64,000 nucleotides of DNA from Sodiomyces alkalinus F11. Taxonomy: Eukaryota; Ascomycota; Sordariomycetes; Glomerellales; Plectosphaerellaceae. Made by a program: the position numbers and the translations under genes. Shown in pieces: positions 46,690 to 58,036 of this stretch. Each line of letters opens with the position of its first letter. Positions within the stretch are counted from its first letter, which is position 1. The notes under the pieces are model-generated. The model searched no databases and had not been told where the DNA came from. It saw nothing but the letters and a program-made list of their open reading frames with translations. The DNA is taken from assembly GCF_003711515.1 (NCBI RefSeq), contig NW_021167096.1, positions 186,001 to 250,000 on the forward strand, given 5' to 3'.

Positions 46690-47480
46690 GCCGGCGTAGA
46701 GGAGCGCGTTAGCGGAGGTTACGCCGGAGATTTTATTAGGGTGGCCGGGAAACCGAGGGTATCCCTATATACGGGCTATTAGTTAGTCTTAGATTATATT
46801 ATATAGTAATCCGACTCGTAATAATTCGGTATAGTGATAGTAACGGTAAGGAAGAGGAAGAGGACTGGGAGAAAGACTACAAGAGTCTAAACTAAGAAGG
46901 AAAGAAGCGCACGTTTAGGCTATGGAAACGACGAGATAATTAAAGTTAAAACCGATCTGCCGAACTAGGATATCCGAATAATAAGAAGATAAGTGTCTAG
47001 GTGCTCGCTGTCCGAGGACGAAGGGGACCTTTATAGTGTTAAAGAAGCTAGCTCGAGGACCATTAGTTTATAAAATAATATTATAAAGGTGGCCAAGACG
47101 ATAAAAGATATATACAGATCTATTAAGTGCTACGAGAAGAAAGCCTCTTAAATATAAATATCGCGTTAAGGATTATAGCGCCTATATATCGTTACCTTAT
47201 CTGCCTTCTTTCGCTTACCAGGGACTACCCTATCAGTATTTACACCGTCTTACCCGATACTAAGATTCTTCCACGCTATAACCCTTCGCGCGTTATAATT
47301 AGCGAGTACTCGGCGAAAAGTCGGATCGAGGCGCGCACGGTTCACCTTAACCGAGTATATATCTCCTCGGCCCACGACCCGATATTTAGAGAAGACTAGC
47401 GAGGGTCTAGGGCTCCGCGGATTCTAGACTAAGGCAGGAAGACGCTGCAGCTAGGGCTTAATAAATTAGGGGGTTAGATA
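46690..47480. other. RIP-mutated stretch upstream of the EST1-like gene
   Basis: This probably contains the former promoter region of the minus-strand EST1-like gene. A 90-codon plus ORF (47127-47399) is open but has no motif that I recognise and may be fortuitous. Confidence 0.3.
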
Positions 47481-47488
47481 GACGCTAT

Positions 47489-47525
47489 ACTGAATCAGGG
47501 GATCCCTAGGACCCCCTGATTTAGT
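47489..47525. repeat. Perfect-looking short inverted repeat (hairpin)
   Basis: ACTGAATCAGGGG and CCCCCTGATTTAGT face each other around a ten-base centre that is itself nearly palindromic (ATCCCTAGGA). Twelve or thirteen bases pair on each side. It could be two abutting transposon ends, a footprint or a hairpin-forming site. No second copy is apparent in the window. Confidence 0.6.
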
Positions 47526-47529
47526 ATGT

Positions 47530-49425
47530 ATCTGTGTTATTATCCTAGCGCCCGCCGCTCCTAGAGGCCACCTAATACCCACCCCCTTATAATACTATAA
47601 TCCTCCCTGCCGTATTATTAGGATAGTACCGTCTAATATACTACTATATAAAAGGTTGCTTTTTAGGCTATGGTGGTGTACGCGCTTTCCCTGGCCTACC
47701 CCTTACCCTGTTAACCCTCCCTCTGCCGGATATATAGATCGGGATAGCCTTATTTCCCGGCATATCACCGTATAAGACGTTACTTCTTAGGTAACTGGTG
47801 ATCTAAGGGATCCCGCGCTATTCGGGAGAGCATAAAGCCCGTGGCCTAGTAATCTATAATCCAGTTTGAAAATATATATTTACTGGTCCCACGGCGCGCT
47901 TAAAATACACTTCCCCTAAGCAGTAAGACTGCACTTCCCTATAGTATATTAGTTACCTTAGCCGATTTATACCCGGGCTTTGCGAGTACTCTAGTACTAT
48001 AAGGCTATCCGGAGGAGCGAGACTTACGACGGGTGTGGTTTCTCTATATCGTGGATAAGCCGCCGTAGGGACCGTGATCTTTCTGTTACGGATTTAGAGC
48101 CGCTTGACTTTACTATTACGACGATTACCTCCTCCTATTCTAGGCGCCGTATCCAAATAAAACGTTTCTTACGTTCCGATATCTACTGCTTCCTTAAGAT
48201 CTGGGGTATAGTTAAAGAGATAGTCTACGTTAAGCCGGTTAGTGCTTGACGAGACCTCCGTTTCGGACGGAGATACGTACTAATAGTAGGACTTAGGTAT
48301 ATCTTTAGAGACTCTAATATCCTCCCCTATTTAAGTTCTGGACCTGATATATGCGTTATAGACTAGTATCGATGTCTTATTATCTTATTAGGATCGTTTC
48401 TAAACGCCGTATTTCTAAGCGTACTCTAGTTTATAGTTCGTTAAGATAGAAAATTAGTGTATTAAACTTAAGAACCTTTTTATATAGAATCTGTTTGCTT
48501 AGAGATCTAGTCCGAAGTGGTTATGGTGATGGTTAATATATCTTTTTTTTCCCCTTCTTTTTTTAGAGTCAGCAATACTCCCTTAGCAGATAGGTGATTC
48601 CTGCCCGAGTCGTTCTAGGCGGGTGCGTTATTCCGTTATAGCTCTCCTTCCCTAGCGTTATGAATAAAGGCGCCTTTTATATCCGATGAATTTAATTCTA
48701 ATTTACTCTAAAAGGATATATGAAAACGAAAGGACTATCGCTTTTGAATAAATGAATATTACCTAAGCAGATAATTAATCACCTTTATCCTCTAGTATCT
48801 ATCGCCCGCCCCGAATAGAAACCTAAGTAGCATAATAAATAAACCTCGTCCTAGTCTATAATCCCCGCTTTATAAACGTACGGCTTTATTACTCTACCCT
48901 CTTAATAGTATAGATCTAAGGGAAAAATAAAAACCCAGCTTCCGGTCCTAGACACTATATCTAAGACTCCGATATCGGTTACTTATTCGAGCTGTATTCT
49001 ACTACCTAAAACCCAGAAATTACGAATCCGCCGCCGCCGCTAGATAGGAGATCTGCTGCCGGATAGGGCTCCTACCCTAGTATACACGTGTTATAAAAGG
49101 GTAAAAAAATAAGCTCCTTCTTATGCTTATAGGTTATTAAAGGAGGTCGGATTAAGGTAGGATTAGGGCCGGTAAAAGAGGTGGGTGAAGAAGTATAAAA
49201 GAGGTAAAAACCCTTTTCCGGGTATAACAGCAGGAATATATTAATTAGATAGCCGTTCGGCCAACTTATATCTCTCGGGCTAGGCTTAATCTAAGCCTAT
49301 ATAGCACGGATCACTAACTTTGATAGGAACTTATTTAATAAAGAATTAAAGTTATTTCGGTTAAAGGTGTATTTAGGGCGTTTACGAAGATATTCCTCTG
49401 TATATATTATTAGAGTAAAACTCGG
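47530..49425. other. RIP-mutated stretch without a recognised gene
   Basis: TA-rich DNA with a T-run near 48540. The right end (48900-49425) may hold the mutated 3' region of the transcription-factor gene, but nothing can be read with confidence. Confidence 0.35.
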
Positions 49426-49429
49426 TATA

Positions 49430-51920
49430 ATTAAAAAGCGGATTATATACTATACTTAAGAATATACTCGCGGATTTCGGTTATAGCTTTATAGATAGCT
49501 ATATTATTATTTAGAATATAGCCGTGTTTAGCCGTGTCCTAATCCATAAAGGCAGGGAGCTTCTATAAAATAGCACAGAACAGACTAACGATCACGCTAA
49601 CTAGCGTAGTTTCTATATTATTACAGAACTTAGTAACCGTAGCAGGGTCAGGTATATAGTAGTAAGAGTCGAACTATATCTCCTCCTATACTGCTAAAAG
49701 AATCGAAGCTAATATAAAGATAGTTAGCTAGTTCTTAAGACGCTCGCCACTATATACGCTCGAGTAAAGGGAAGATAGCTCCTTAAGAATATTCTTTTGC
49801 AGTTCGCGTTATATATCGGCTAACGCGCACTTAATCTGGAAGTTAACTATAATAGGCGCGACCACCTAGCCGTCGAACTTCGAATCCTCGTTATTAATCT
49901 GGCCGTTAAGGTTAGCGTTATCACCCTGCTACTAAATTATAGTGATATATATTATTAGGTTATACGTAAGGACGAGCTTTAAGGCCTTTCGGATAAATAG
50001 TATCTTCTCCTTAACGTAGAAGCGATAGGCCGTCTTTAGGATCTCGGTCATAAAAGGAGTGCCCTCGAAATAGTCCTTAATAAAATCCTTAAACGGGCTA
50101 TCAATATGTTTATCAAGGTATATATAAAGGGCCTTAATAGAGACGCCCTTAGCACCGATATCTAGTCTCTCCGTACGGATATCGAACTTAATCGGCTCCT
50201 AGTCGGTAAGATACGATTCCACCTAATCCACCTAGAAGATACTCTTATCGTTAACGTATACCTCCCGAATATAAATAGGAAGGGCAAATCCATAACTATA
50301 GGTAATCCAGACTAGTGTCTTGTTAGGAGAGAATCCCTTAACGTTATAGACGGAGACGTTACGAGTTTTATATCGTTCGAAATCGACCTTCTAGCCGGAG
50401 ATAAAGTAGCTAATATCTTTAATATTAATACGAGTGCAGGGCACCTGCCACAGACGAGTATACGATGGCTGGCATCCCGCACAGGGCTTACCCTTATTAT
50501 AAGTCTTCTTTAGGAACTTATAGCGTAGATAGACACAGAGCTTTCTAATCTCGCTTACTTACCTGCGCTACTCGGGAAGGAGAGGACCACGCCGGCGTCT
50601 AACTTTCTTTTCACCCATGCCGTCCTTACGGCTATTAGACGTACACTAAATAACGGGCTTAGCCGTCTTACTAATCGGACTCTTCCTCTGACCCGAGTTC
50701 CGTCTTAAGGCATTAATAGACGGTAATATAGCGCCGGAGCCACTAGACGGACTAGACCGGGTAGATATTAACGTGGACTGGATAGGCACTAGTATACCTA
50801 CGGTAGTCGGGCTGACTATGTTATGGTTATAGCTATAGCTATAATATCCGCTATAATATCCACGGTATAATATCTATTCGGGATACGAGTTAGAGTCCGG
50901 GGAGAAGGGAGAGATTAAGAAGGGCGTAATTTCCTCGTAGCTTCCTAGTTCGAACGAGTTAGCGCCGTCCGATAAATCTGAGTTTATCCGTAAATATAAA
51001 GTCTGACTAGGGTTAAAGATAGCCGCGTTCTGATACGCCTAGTGGAATTAGTCGAAGTTAGGGCTGCTTCTAGGCTCTCCCACTATTATCCAGCTATTAC
51101 TAGAGCTAGTAAGAGAATGAACTTCTAGGAGAGTCCCTGTTAGCGAGTTGCTTCCGATAGTATAGGATAGGGCCCCGAGTTGCATAGAAGGAATAACAGC
51201 CTGAATATCCTGCCAGTTATCTATTAGAAGACCGGGCCAATTCATAGCCGGGATATTGTCGTCTATCGGGGGTATAGTGAACGCCGCTGACTGAAGGAAG
51301 CTGGTTGACAATTGCTGGGATGTCGTAGGTAGGTAACTTATAGGATTAATAGGAGCAAAACTAGGTGTGAAGCCATCGTAAGTCACAGGCATATAAGCGT
51401 CAGAGATAAAGGGCGAAAAGTCGGACGCCGCTTATTGGTGTTGCTGCAGATACTATTAAAGGGCGTAGTCGGTGAGTAAGCTGCCCGGTTACTGAAAAGG
51501 GGAAGACTGCGAAAGGGGCGAGGCGCTTTAGGTTAGCGAATTCAAGCTTTGCTGGTTATGTTGCGTCTGCTAAGCCTGTTGTTGCTGTTGTTGTTGTTGT
51601 TGTTGCTGCTACTAATGCTACTGCTGATGCTGCTGCTATTCCCCCTCGGGCGAAGCCGTAGTCTGGATAGAACCGGTCGAGTTTATCTCGAGGGGAATAG
51701 GCCAGATACGTTGGTGTTTAGTGAAGGCAGAGAATGGCCAGAGGCTTAAGGGCTGTTGTGGCCAGAGACTGAGGTCATTGGCTGTGGTTACTGCTGCGGG
51801 ATGGAGGATATAAAATTGCTTAGGGCTAACTAAGGGGGCAGGAAAGAAAGAAAGTTTTCGAAGGTTAGGCGGTAAGAAGTGGGAATAGATAGCAGTGATA
51901 TAGCTTTCACCGAGAGACAC
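49430..51920 (-). pseudogene. Polyglutamine Zn2Cys6 transcription factor gene, RIP-dead
   Basis: One minus-strand frame stays readable from ATG 51920 (MSLGESYITAIYSHF) for about 830 codons with TAA/TAG stops only. Order: a 95-residue N-terminus, a Gln-rich run with about ten consecutive Gln (51575-51640), a long Ser/Pro/Asn activation-type region (open at 51392-51048), then the DNA-binding region near 50640-50450: GEKKVRRRRGPLLPE, LYLRYKFLKKTYNKG-like, KPCAGCQ and LWQVPCTR. In a Zn2Cys6 cluster the first three ligands should be Cys; here all three are Tyr (TAT), the expected product of TG-to-TA mutation, while the last three Cys remain. A regulatory domain follows: KALYIYLDKHIDSPFKDFIK, DYFEGTPFMTEILKTAYRF and VNFQIKCALADI-RELQKN. 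Targets are unknown. The leucine-rich plus ORF at 51549 is the polyglutamine tract read backwards. The C-terminal limit is approximate. Confidence 0.78.
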
Positions 51921-51929
51921 CGCTCTTTA

Positions 51930-52235
51930 ATTAGGGTTTAGATATTAAGAAGGGGGGCGGATTGGCCGAGGTAATAATACACTATATTAGGGCACTTTGA
52001 CTTAGATATACCCGGCGTTAAATTAGTACGTGTCCTTCTTCTAGCGTATTCTAGGTGCCTATATTAGGGACTCGGGGAGGTGGGTAAGAGGTGAGGTTAG
52101 GTGTGGGGGTGGGAAGGTGTAAGGGGTATACCTCGGACGTTCTGCGTCTTATAGAGAGGGCGCCGAAGATTATAGGAGTGATTAATAGCAAAGTACCTTG
52201 CCGTGATATAGACTGGATTCCTGCCCTCTAACATA
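51930..52235. other. Likely promoter side of the transcription-factor pseudogene
   Basis: Non-coding, G-rich near 52080-52130 (GGTGGGTAAGAGGTGAGG). No regulatory site can be named. Confidence 0.3.
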
Positions 52236-52238
52236 ACG

Positions 52239-52310
52239 AGGTGGCCGAGCTAGGATCGCGATAACTTCTAACCCAATAATCACTATGCAGACTTGAACTG
52301 CCTGCCACCC
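52239..52310 (+). tRNA. Possible degenerate tRNA-Arg (UCU) remnant
   Basis: A 72-base segment begins GGTGGC and ends GCCACC (six pairs of an acceptor-like stem). It has CTTCTAA where an anticodon loop would fall (UCU) and CAGACTTGAACTG where a T arm would be, with TTGAA in place of TTCGA. Spacing fits a tRNA, but the D arm and anticodon stem pair poorly, as expected after C-to-T mutation. It could equally be the head of a tRNA-derived SINE or chance. Confidence 0.22.
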
Positions 52311-52319
52311 GACTCTATA

Positions 52320-53270
52320 CGCCGTAGCTATTCATAGCCCTGCCTCCCGGGCTGGTCCGATTAGCCCCTATCTCTTAGCCAAATACATCTTATCATTACG
52401 GTAAGGGCCTTATCTCCTCTAGAATCGATCCTTCTCTTAATATTAAGCAGGGATAAAGACTTCATAGGCTAGTTAGCTGGGTATATACAAGCCTTATCAC
52501 GTTTATTAGCATATCACTATAAAGCTATCTTATTATTAACTATAGTTAGGTGATTATTACGGTGAATACGGCTTTTGAGCGGACTAACCCAGTAGCCGGC
52601 TTATCTACATATCCCAGCGTTAGTTAGCGTTCCCTTACCTCAAATTATAATATAACCAACAATGTCCTAGACTTTAGGCGCTGCGTTGTTACTAGGATCA
52701 GGCATGCTGCGGTCAGCCATGGGATATCGTCACCAGCAGCCTTAGCCCCTTCCCCTGTTAGGGAGCTACTTGGATTTAACGGAAATCCGGTATATACCTG
52801 AAGGCAATAAAAGAAGCGTGCTTAGGATATTAATAATTCTACTTACCACTTCTTCCCTGGGCATGCTCTGCAACTCTATCTATCTGGGGTTTATCGTGCG
52901 TTCTACAGTGGCGTACTTCCCGCTTTATAACCTTCGTTTTACTCACCTTCAATAATAGACGGCCCTGTCCTTGGCAGAGCGTTCGACTTTATCATACAAT
53001 ACAATAATAGAGTATATATTGATTCGAGCTATCCAGAGCCGATATAATGCATAATATCGAATTCTAACACTCTATTCAGCTCTAAACCAGAGCATATTAT
53101 AGCATTACACTAAGCCGGCGCACTAGAGCGCTTACTATCATACGCGGTCCTATCCTGGAATAGTTAACCAGTGGTGATACTACGTCTATACAGAATATAA
53201 GTTAACTATAGTCCTCTTATAATATAGCTGAACTAATATACTAGAACCATCACGTTTAAATCGTCCTGGA
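52320..53270. other. Mixed stretch without a recognised gene
   Basis: RIP-altered and less altered patches alternate. A 61-codon plus ORF at 52770-52955 has one hydrophobic segment but no motif. Confidence 0.3.
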
Positions 53271-53279
53271 CGTTTTACG

Positions 53280-53990
53280 CCGGCCTTAAACCCTATCCCC
53301 CGATACCTAGGCAGCTCTGTATAGCGAGAGCATAGTTCCCCCCGGATCTCGAAGTAATAAGAATTTCGTAGATACTATACGGCATTACTATTCTTCATAG
53401 CCTTAATTCAGAGAAGAAAGAATACGGGGGCTTCTAGTAGTCCACTATCTCTACATAAATTCCTTATTACGCCGATGGAGACGGTATAGCTTTCGAGTTA
53501 TCTAATAAAGAGCTTATTAAATCGGTGCCACGCTACGCCCTAAGCCGTGAGGATCATAGGAATATTCTCACAGCCTATAATATATAGGGATATCGGAGAT
53601 ATATATCGTTAGGCTAGTAGTAGGGTAACAGGAATAGGGGTAATAATAGAAGGCTACCTCTCCATTTTATTCTGTATATCAGTTTAGAAATAAGTAAGAT
53701 ATAAAGACTCACGTAAGCTAATATATTATGCTTGGACGCACTAAGCTAATTCTTAGGTAGAGGAAGTAGATAAGACGGCGATTTTTGCTATAATGAGCGT
53801 AGAGTTGCCGTCGTCGAGTTCATAATCGAGACATAGTCGTAACCACCTTTCCAGGATCTTTACCGGCATAATCCATTAAGTAGATAAAATTCGAATTAAG
53901 AGTGGAAAGGAAAAGACTTCTAATTTAATAAAGAGAATACTGATACTGGCTAGTCTAGAGGGGCCTATCCCTCGGTATAAGGCTCCCGAC
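53280..53990 (+). pseudogene. Unassigned decayed coding stretch
   Basis: One plus-strand frame of about 235 codons is interrupted by some twenty TAG/TAA and closed by TGA near 53990. Between the stops it looks like real protein: SLNSEKKEYGGF, PYYADGDGIAFELSNKELIK, SVPRYALSREDHRNILTAYN, PLHFILYISLEISKI and RRVAVVEFIIET. I do not recognise the family. The minus ORF at 53965-54312 overlaps its end and is read as a shadow, though I cannot exclude it. Confidence 0.35.
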
Positions 53991-54439
53991 TATGCTGGTG
54001 ATATTTACTATAAAACCCCGTGTAGCCTGATCCTCTGCCAGCCTGTATAAAAACCCAAGGCAGGAATACATAAGTATATAATGCTGCCACCGTATTATAT
54101 GGTATGGAGCGTTTATCACACCTCTTTATCCTCCCTAGCCTGGTTGGTACCCGAGTCGACCTCCCTTTTCTCCTAGTCAGAGGTGTAGGCATACTAGTTC
54201 CCCTAATCCACGACGATCTAAGCCTAGGAGTTGGATAATATATGCGTGGTAGAGTCTGCCGTGGGATAGCGATATATATAGGTCGGAGAGTTCCTCCTAG
54301 TCTTAATATCACGATTATGATATTATCGATTACCAGAACTCTATAAGGATACGTAGGCCTAAGGATACGTCAGATACCACAATAGACGAATATATAGGGG
54401 GGACTTACGAGAGCGTGTCCTCGTTCCAAAGTAAGCCGT

Positions 54440-55200
54440 TACTCTAGCCAGAGCCACGGATATCTCTCAGAGATAAGGATTATAATAAGCAGGCACTGCG
54501 GGAGGAGATACACCGGGAATAGACCGCTAACGTGGAGGAATAGCAGCACCCCTGATACTATGAAGACAAAACCGCTTAACAATGCTAAAAGGCGTAGCCG
54601 CCACCGAGCTGTCTTCGCCTGCCTATACGACCAGAACCCATAGCCCGATATAATTATAATAGCGGAATAGCTTATAATCAGTACGCCCCATAACTATTCG
54701 TCGCTATATTCTACTAACCGCTAAGTACTAAATCCGATAAGGGGCCCGAGGACAAGAAGGCTCTCCTAAAAGCCACTATACAGGTTCCTTACAGTAAAGG
54801 GGGGGGCTGCCTCGTAGAGGCAAAGAGTTAAGGGGTATATTTTCCCTATCAGCTAGAGACGAATAAGAACTACTCTACGCTAGATAAGTTCTAATATACC
54901 TATATACTAAGGATAATAAGAGCTACTATACCTTTAAAGGCTACTAGCTATCGATCTTCTTTATTATCGAATAAGTATACGATTATAAAGGTAAGTCCGA
55001 GCGCCGATAAGCTAAACCAGGTTAAGATACAAAGCTAATAAACCACGCCTATTACGGGCTTTTTCGCGTACACGGAATAAGAATAGTAGAGCTAAAAGGT
55101 AAAGATAAGGACTACTATAATATAAGCCTCGACGACCTATACTATACGGTTATCGGGCTATATCTTAGAAGCGGTGAAGATTAAAATAAAGAAAAGCCAA
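54440..55200 (+). pseudogene. Unassigned decayed coding stretch, basic/acidic
   Basis: A plus-strand frame with TAG/TAA only reads RDKDYNKQALREEIHRE, a Gln-rich stretch, then KGPEDKKALLKATIQVPYSK and VYFPYQLETNKNYSTLDKF, then LRIIRATIPLKATSYRSSLL and SADKLNQVKIQS. The block VYFPYQLET...TLDKF looks like a folded domain, but I cannot name it. It may be continuous with the stretch ending at 53990 as one long gene, but the intervening sequence is too altered to prove it. Confidence 0.33.
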
Positions 55201-55713
55201 GAAAAAGGCGAGTAAGGTATTACGGGAGCTTATAGTTTACCTTTACGCGGTTTACCCGGTAATATAAGGTTTTTATATCGGTTACTCGAAGCGCGGAGAC
55301 TCCGCTTAGCTAGTATAGGATCTGGATTCATTAAAGCTTCTATAACCTTAAGCTAACGCTAAAGGGCAAGACTATCCTTAGGTATTAGTTAGTTGTTTAA
55401 GCGATACTATATCGCTTAGTCGATTCGGCGTAAGGTAGTAGACTAGGATTAATAATATATATATACTTTATATTAATATACTAACCTCGGGATATTACCC
55501 TCGATAATATAGGTATAATCCGCGGTTAGTTATAGATATCTCGACTATACTACCCCCCTAACCACGATTACACGCTATTCCTTTCCTAGAGGGGGGTATC
55601 TCCCCCCTCTCTAAGAGTAGTTTTAGCTACGACCTCTTTAATTACGTCTAAACTAAGCGCCTGTCACTTAGTCGCCGAAACTTATCCTGATCCTTATATG
55701 CTTGAACTTAGCC

Positions 55714-56119
55714 ATAATGAATCTTCGCAGGCACTAACTATGTAGCAATCCATCATACCGCCAGTACATATCCCAACTTAAAGCACGCAGTCAAGGCTAC
55801 GAATCACACTTGGCTAGACTCGAACACCAGCTTAGACTTCGCCAACCTCAACTCAAGCCGGCTAAGGCCCTTTCTAAGGATATACCGGCCCTAAACAATA
55901 CAACCACAAAGAAGACAGGCACACTGACCATCATTAAGTGGACAATAGAAAGCTATCCAAACCGGGAATAACCTGGCATCCTAGAAAATAATAATAACCC
56001 CGACAGGTCTAGGCTACAGGTCCTCCCGCTGTCGAGCCCCCTTTCGAAGGGGTCTGGTACAGCCAACGCGGCGGCCACGATCAGCAACTTCGTCGACCGC
56101 ATTCCCCAGAGTGAATGAA
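55714..56119 (+). pseudogene. Coiled-coil protein gene remnant, lightly mutated
   Basis: A plus frame of about 135 codons reads YRQYISQLKARSQGYESHLA then RLEHQLRLRQPQLKPAKALS, and later TISNFVDRIPQSE before TGA at about 56117. Two TAA codons interrupt it at Gln-compatible sites. CA dinucleotides are frequent, so this segment has been little mutated. The heptad pattern suggests a coiled coil. I do not recognise the family. The overlapping minus ORFs are read as shadows. Confidence 0.4.
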
Positions 56120-56463
56120 TGACGAGGAAGCCGATGGCTTGTATGAACATGCAGCGATCGTTGCTTCAGGCCCATTATGCGGCCATGGCGTGGAAGCATT
56201 ATGCATACCGAGATGGAGAAGCAGTAAACGTAACAATACCGCAGGTTACTAAGGTGGCTGCTCAAGCCCCAAGCTGGGTGTATCCCACCCCCTCCCTTTC
56301 CGCCCACTTCCTCCCCTTTCCTACCTTCCCTCCCGTTCCTGCCTCTATCGTACGGCGTCGCTTCGTTGTTATCCAAATTCCTCTTATCTACTCCTCACGC
56401 CTCCCGTTCGTACGATTAAGATCGTCCCTTCTAGAACGCGTAGCTCGAAGAAAAAAGGGATAG
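56119..56463 (+). other. Open 114-codon frame of doubtful status
   Basis: The frame MTRKPMACMNMQRSLLQAHY... is open, starting right at the TGA of the coiled-coil remnant. It becomes Pro/Ser-rich and then basic. Its end overlaps repeat R1, and the opposite strand is also open (56376-56014). I see no motif and do not count it as a supported gene. Confidence 0.2.
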
Positions 56464-56560
56464 AAAACGGAAGGAGAAGACGGCGGCGTGTATGGAAGTG
56501 GGAGGCTAAACAGACTAAGGAGAATGTTCCGATAATGTTAAGATGCTTATAGGAGGTGCG
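56398..56560. repeat. Repeat R1, copy 2 (partner at 18085-18245)
   Basis: Same orientation and order as copy 1, with fewer TA substitutions. It is followed about 500 bases later by gene A copy 2, whereas in the left locus the gap to gene A is about 1.5 kb. The left locus therefore carries extra sequence or this one a deletion. Confidence 0.5.
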
Positions 56561-57059
56561 GGAGAGTTTATATCGTCACACCCGGTCTTTTATGGTGAAG
56601 AAATAATAACACAGAGCGAGTACGGGTCGGGACGATACTCGTGGCATAGGCGGGAGTATCTAGGTAAGGGCTTAAAATCTCCCGTGGGTACAGATTTATA
56701 ATAATAGCGAGTATCGTTTAACTGCCTTCGGCCGCTATTCGGGTTAAGGAGTGAACTAGTGGCTTCCTAGCCTAGATTTCTTAATAAAGTTAATATCTAC
56801 GACCTTAAATTTCGGCGTTAACAGAGTCGCCTTCTCGCTACGAACTAGGTAAGAGCTTAACAGTAGTCTGCTTCAGAGATACTTCGCGACTCAATCACTA
56901 CCATTCCGTTTTCACGTCGTATATACAGCTCGCCTTCGAGCATCTTATAGTACTAACCAATCCACTAAAGAAAACGGCAAGAGTAGAAGGCGTTATATTC
57001 AAAGGATGACATAGGAGATTCTTGGTAAGTTAACGCGTTTATTGTACCGGCGGCTGCTA

Positions 57060-57800
57060 TGATGAAGAGAGTATACTAGAATTCACTATCTAAACTGATC
57101 TTAGGGAAACAAAACACGGGGTAGTGCACTAAATAACATTTCCGTCGGCGTCTTTAAAAGACACCCAAATAATCCCCCGCCTTATAGAAAGAGTGAACTC
57201 AGTAACCGCACAGCAATCCCTATAAGAGCCACTCATATAGCTCCAGTTCAGGCGTTCACCAGTATTCAGTTCCACATATGCCGGCTTTGGGTCACGGTCG
57301 AAGAAACCAGTTACTGTGCAAACGACTCCAGCTTATAGGGGGTAGGGAGAAAGAGTAGTATATGTCGTCCACCCCTAAAAGCCCGGGTTTACGACGGGGT
57401 TGCTAGAATATATAAGCTTTAGCCTTTCTTCTTGGAATTGGATATATTAACAGTTATATTTACTAGTTATATTTAATAGCCTCCACGGTTATCGTCCCGC
57501 CCTCCGGGACTATACACGATGTAGCTACGAATTCGAGACGGGATTAGACGGTATCCGGTATAGGGTAGTTAGGAGGAAAGGCGTGGTAAATTTTACCGTT
57601 ATTGTCGATATAGATATCGGAGAGCTAGTCCTGGAAATAAAGACGCACGGCCTTACACTTTAACGGCTATGTCTCCGCTATAATTCAGTGAGATATGGAT
57701 GGATCTCTGAAGAGAAGGTAAAGAGGTATGAAAGACTTGGCGATATGATCGTGTCCAGAATTAGTCACCGTGGAGGAGAGCTGAGTATGCTTTAGCCGAA
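57060..57800 (-). pseudogene. Gene A, copy 2: unknown repeated protein gene
   Basis: This is the better-preserved member of the pair with 19732-20480. The minus strand reads KCKAVRLYFQD, SDIYIDNNGKIYHAFPPNYP, SRLEFVATSCIVPEGGTITV, then after a gap FFDRDPKPAYVELNTGERLN, WSYMSGSYRDCCAVTEFTLS and GIIWVSFKDADGNVI. Both copies agree in these blocks despite different substitutions, so this strand was coding. In-frame stops are TAG/TAA only. The blocks suggest a beta-rich protein of about 200 residues. I do not recognise it and assign no function. Confidence 0.55.
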
Positions 57801-57834
57801 AATATATGTTCCTTGGAGCCAGGGGGCGGGCAAT

Positions 57835-57995
57835 TGTAAGATATATATAGGACTTTTGAGTAATAGAGATCCTGGCTGATAACGCGTACTAAATTTACGT
57901 AACTTAGGAGACAGTGTCTTAGATAAGACTTAAGTATTGAATGTTGATTATAGGCGAATATCCGTTAAGAAGCAAGCATATACAGGGCTAGCGGG
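57835..57995. repeat. Repeat R2, copy 2: fragment of membrane-protein gene B
   Basis: Matches 25430-25562 with ~40 bases inserted. It directly abuts gene A copy 2 on its right, whereas in the left part of the window gene A and gene B are about 5 kb apart. The locus is therefore chimeric. Confidence 0.5.
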
Positions 57996-58036
57996 CGCGT
58001 GCGGGATGTCCGCTTTCACAAAAGCGGATATCACGA

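Noticed and set aside
47460..47480. TTAGGG-like telomeric motif
   Set aside because: Only isolated TTAGG(G) words occur, with no tandem array, so a chromosome end is not supported.
51549..51749. Plus-strand ORF with a long leucine run
   Set aside because: It is the complement of the CAG/CAA polyglutamine tract of the minus-strand transcription-factor pseudogene.
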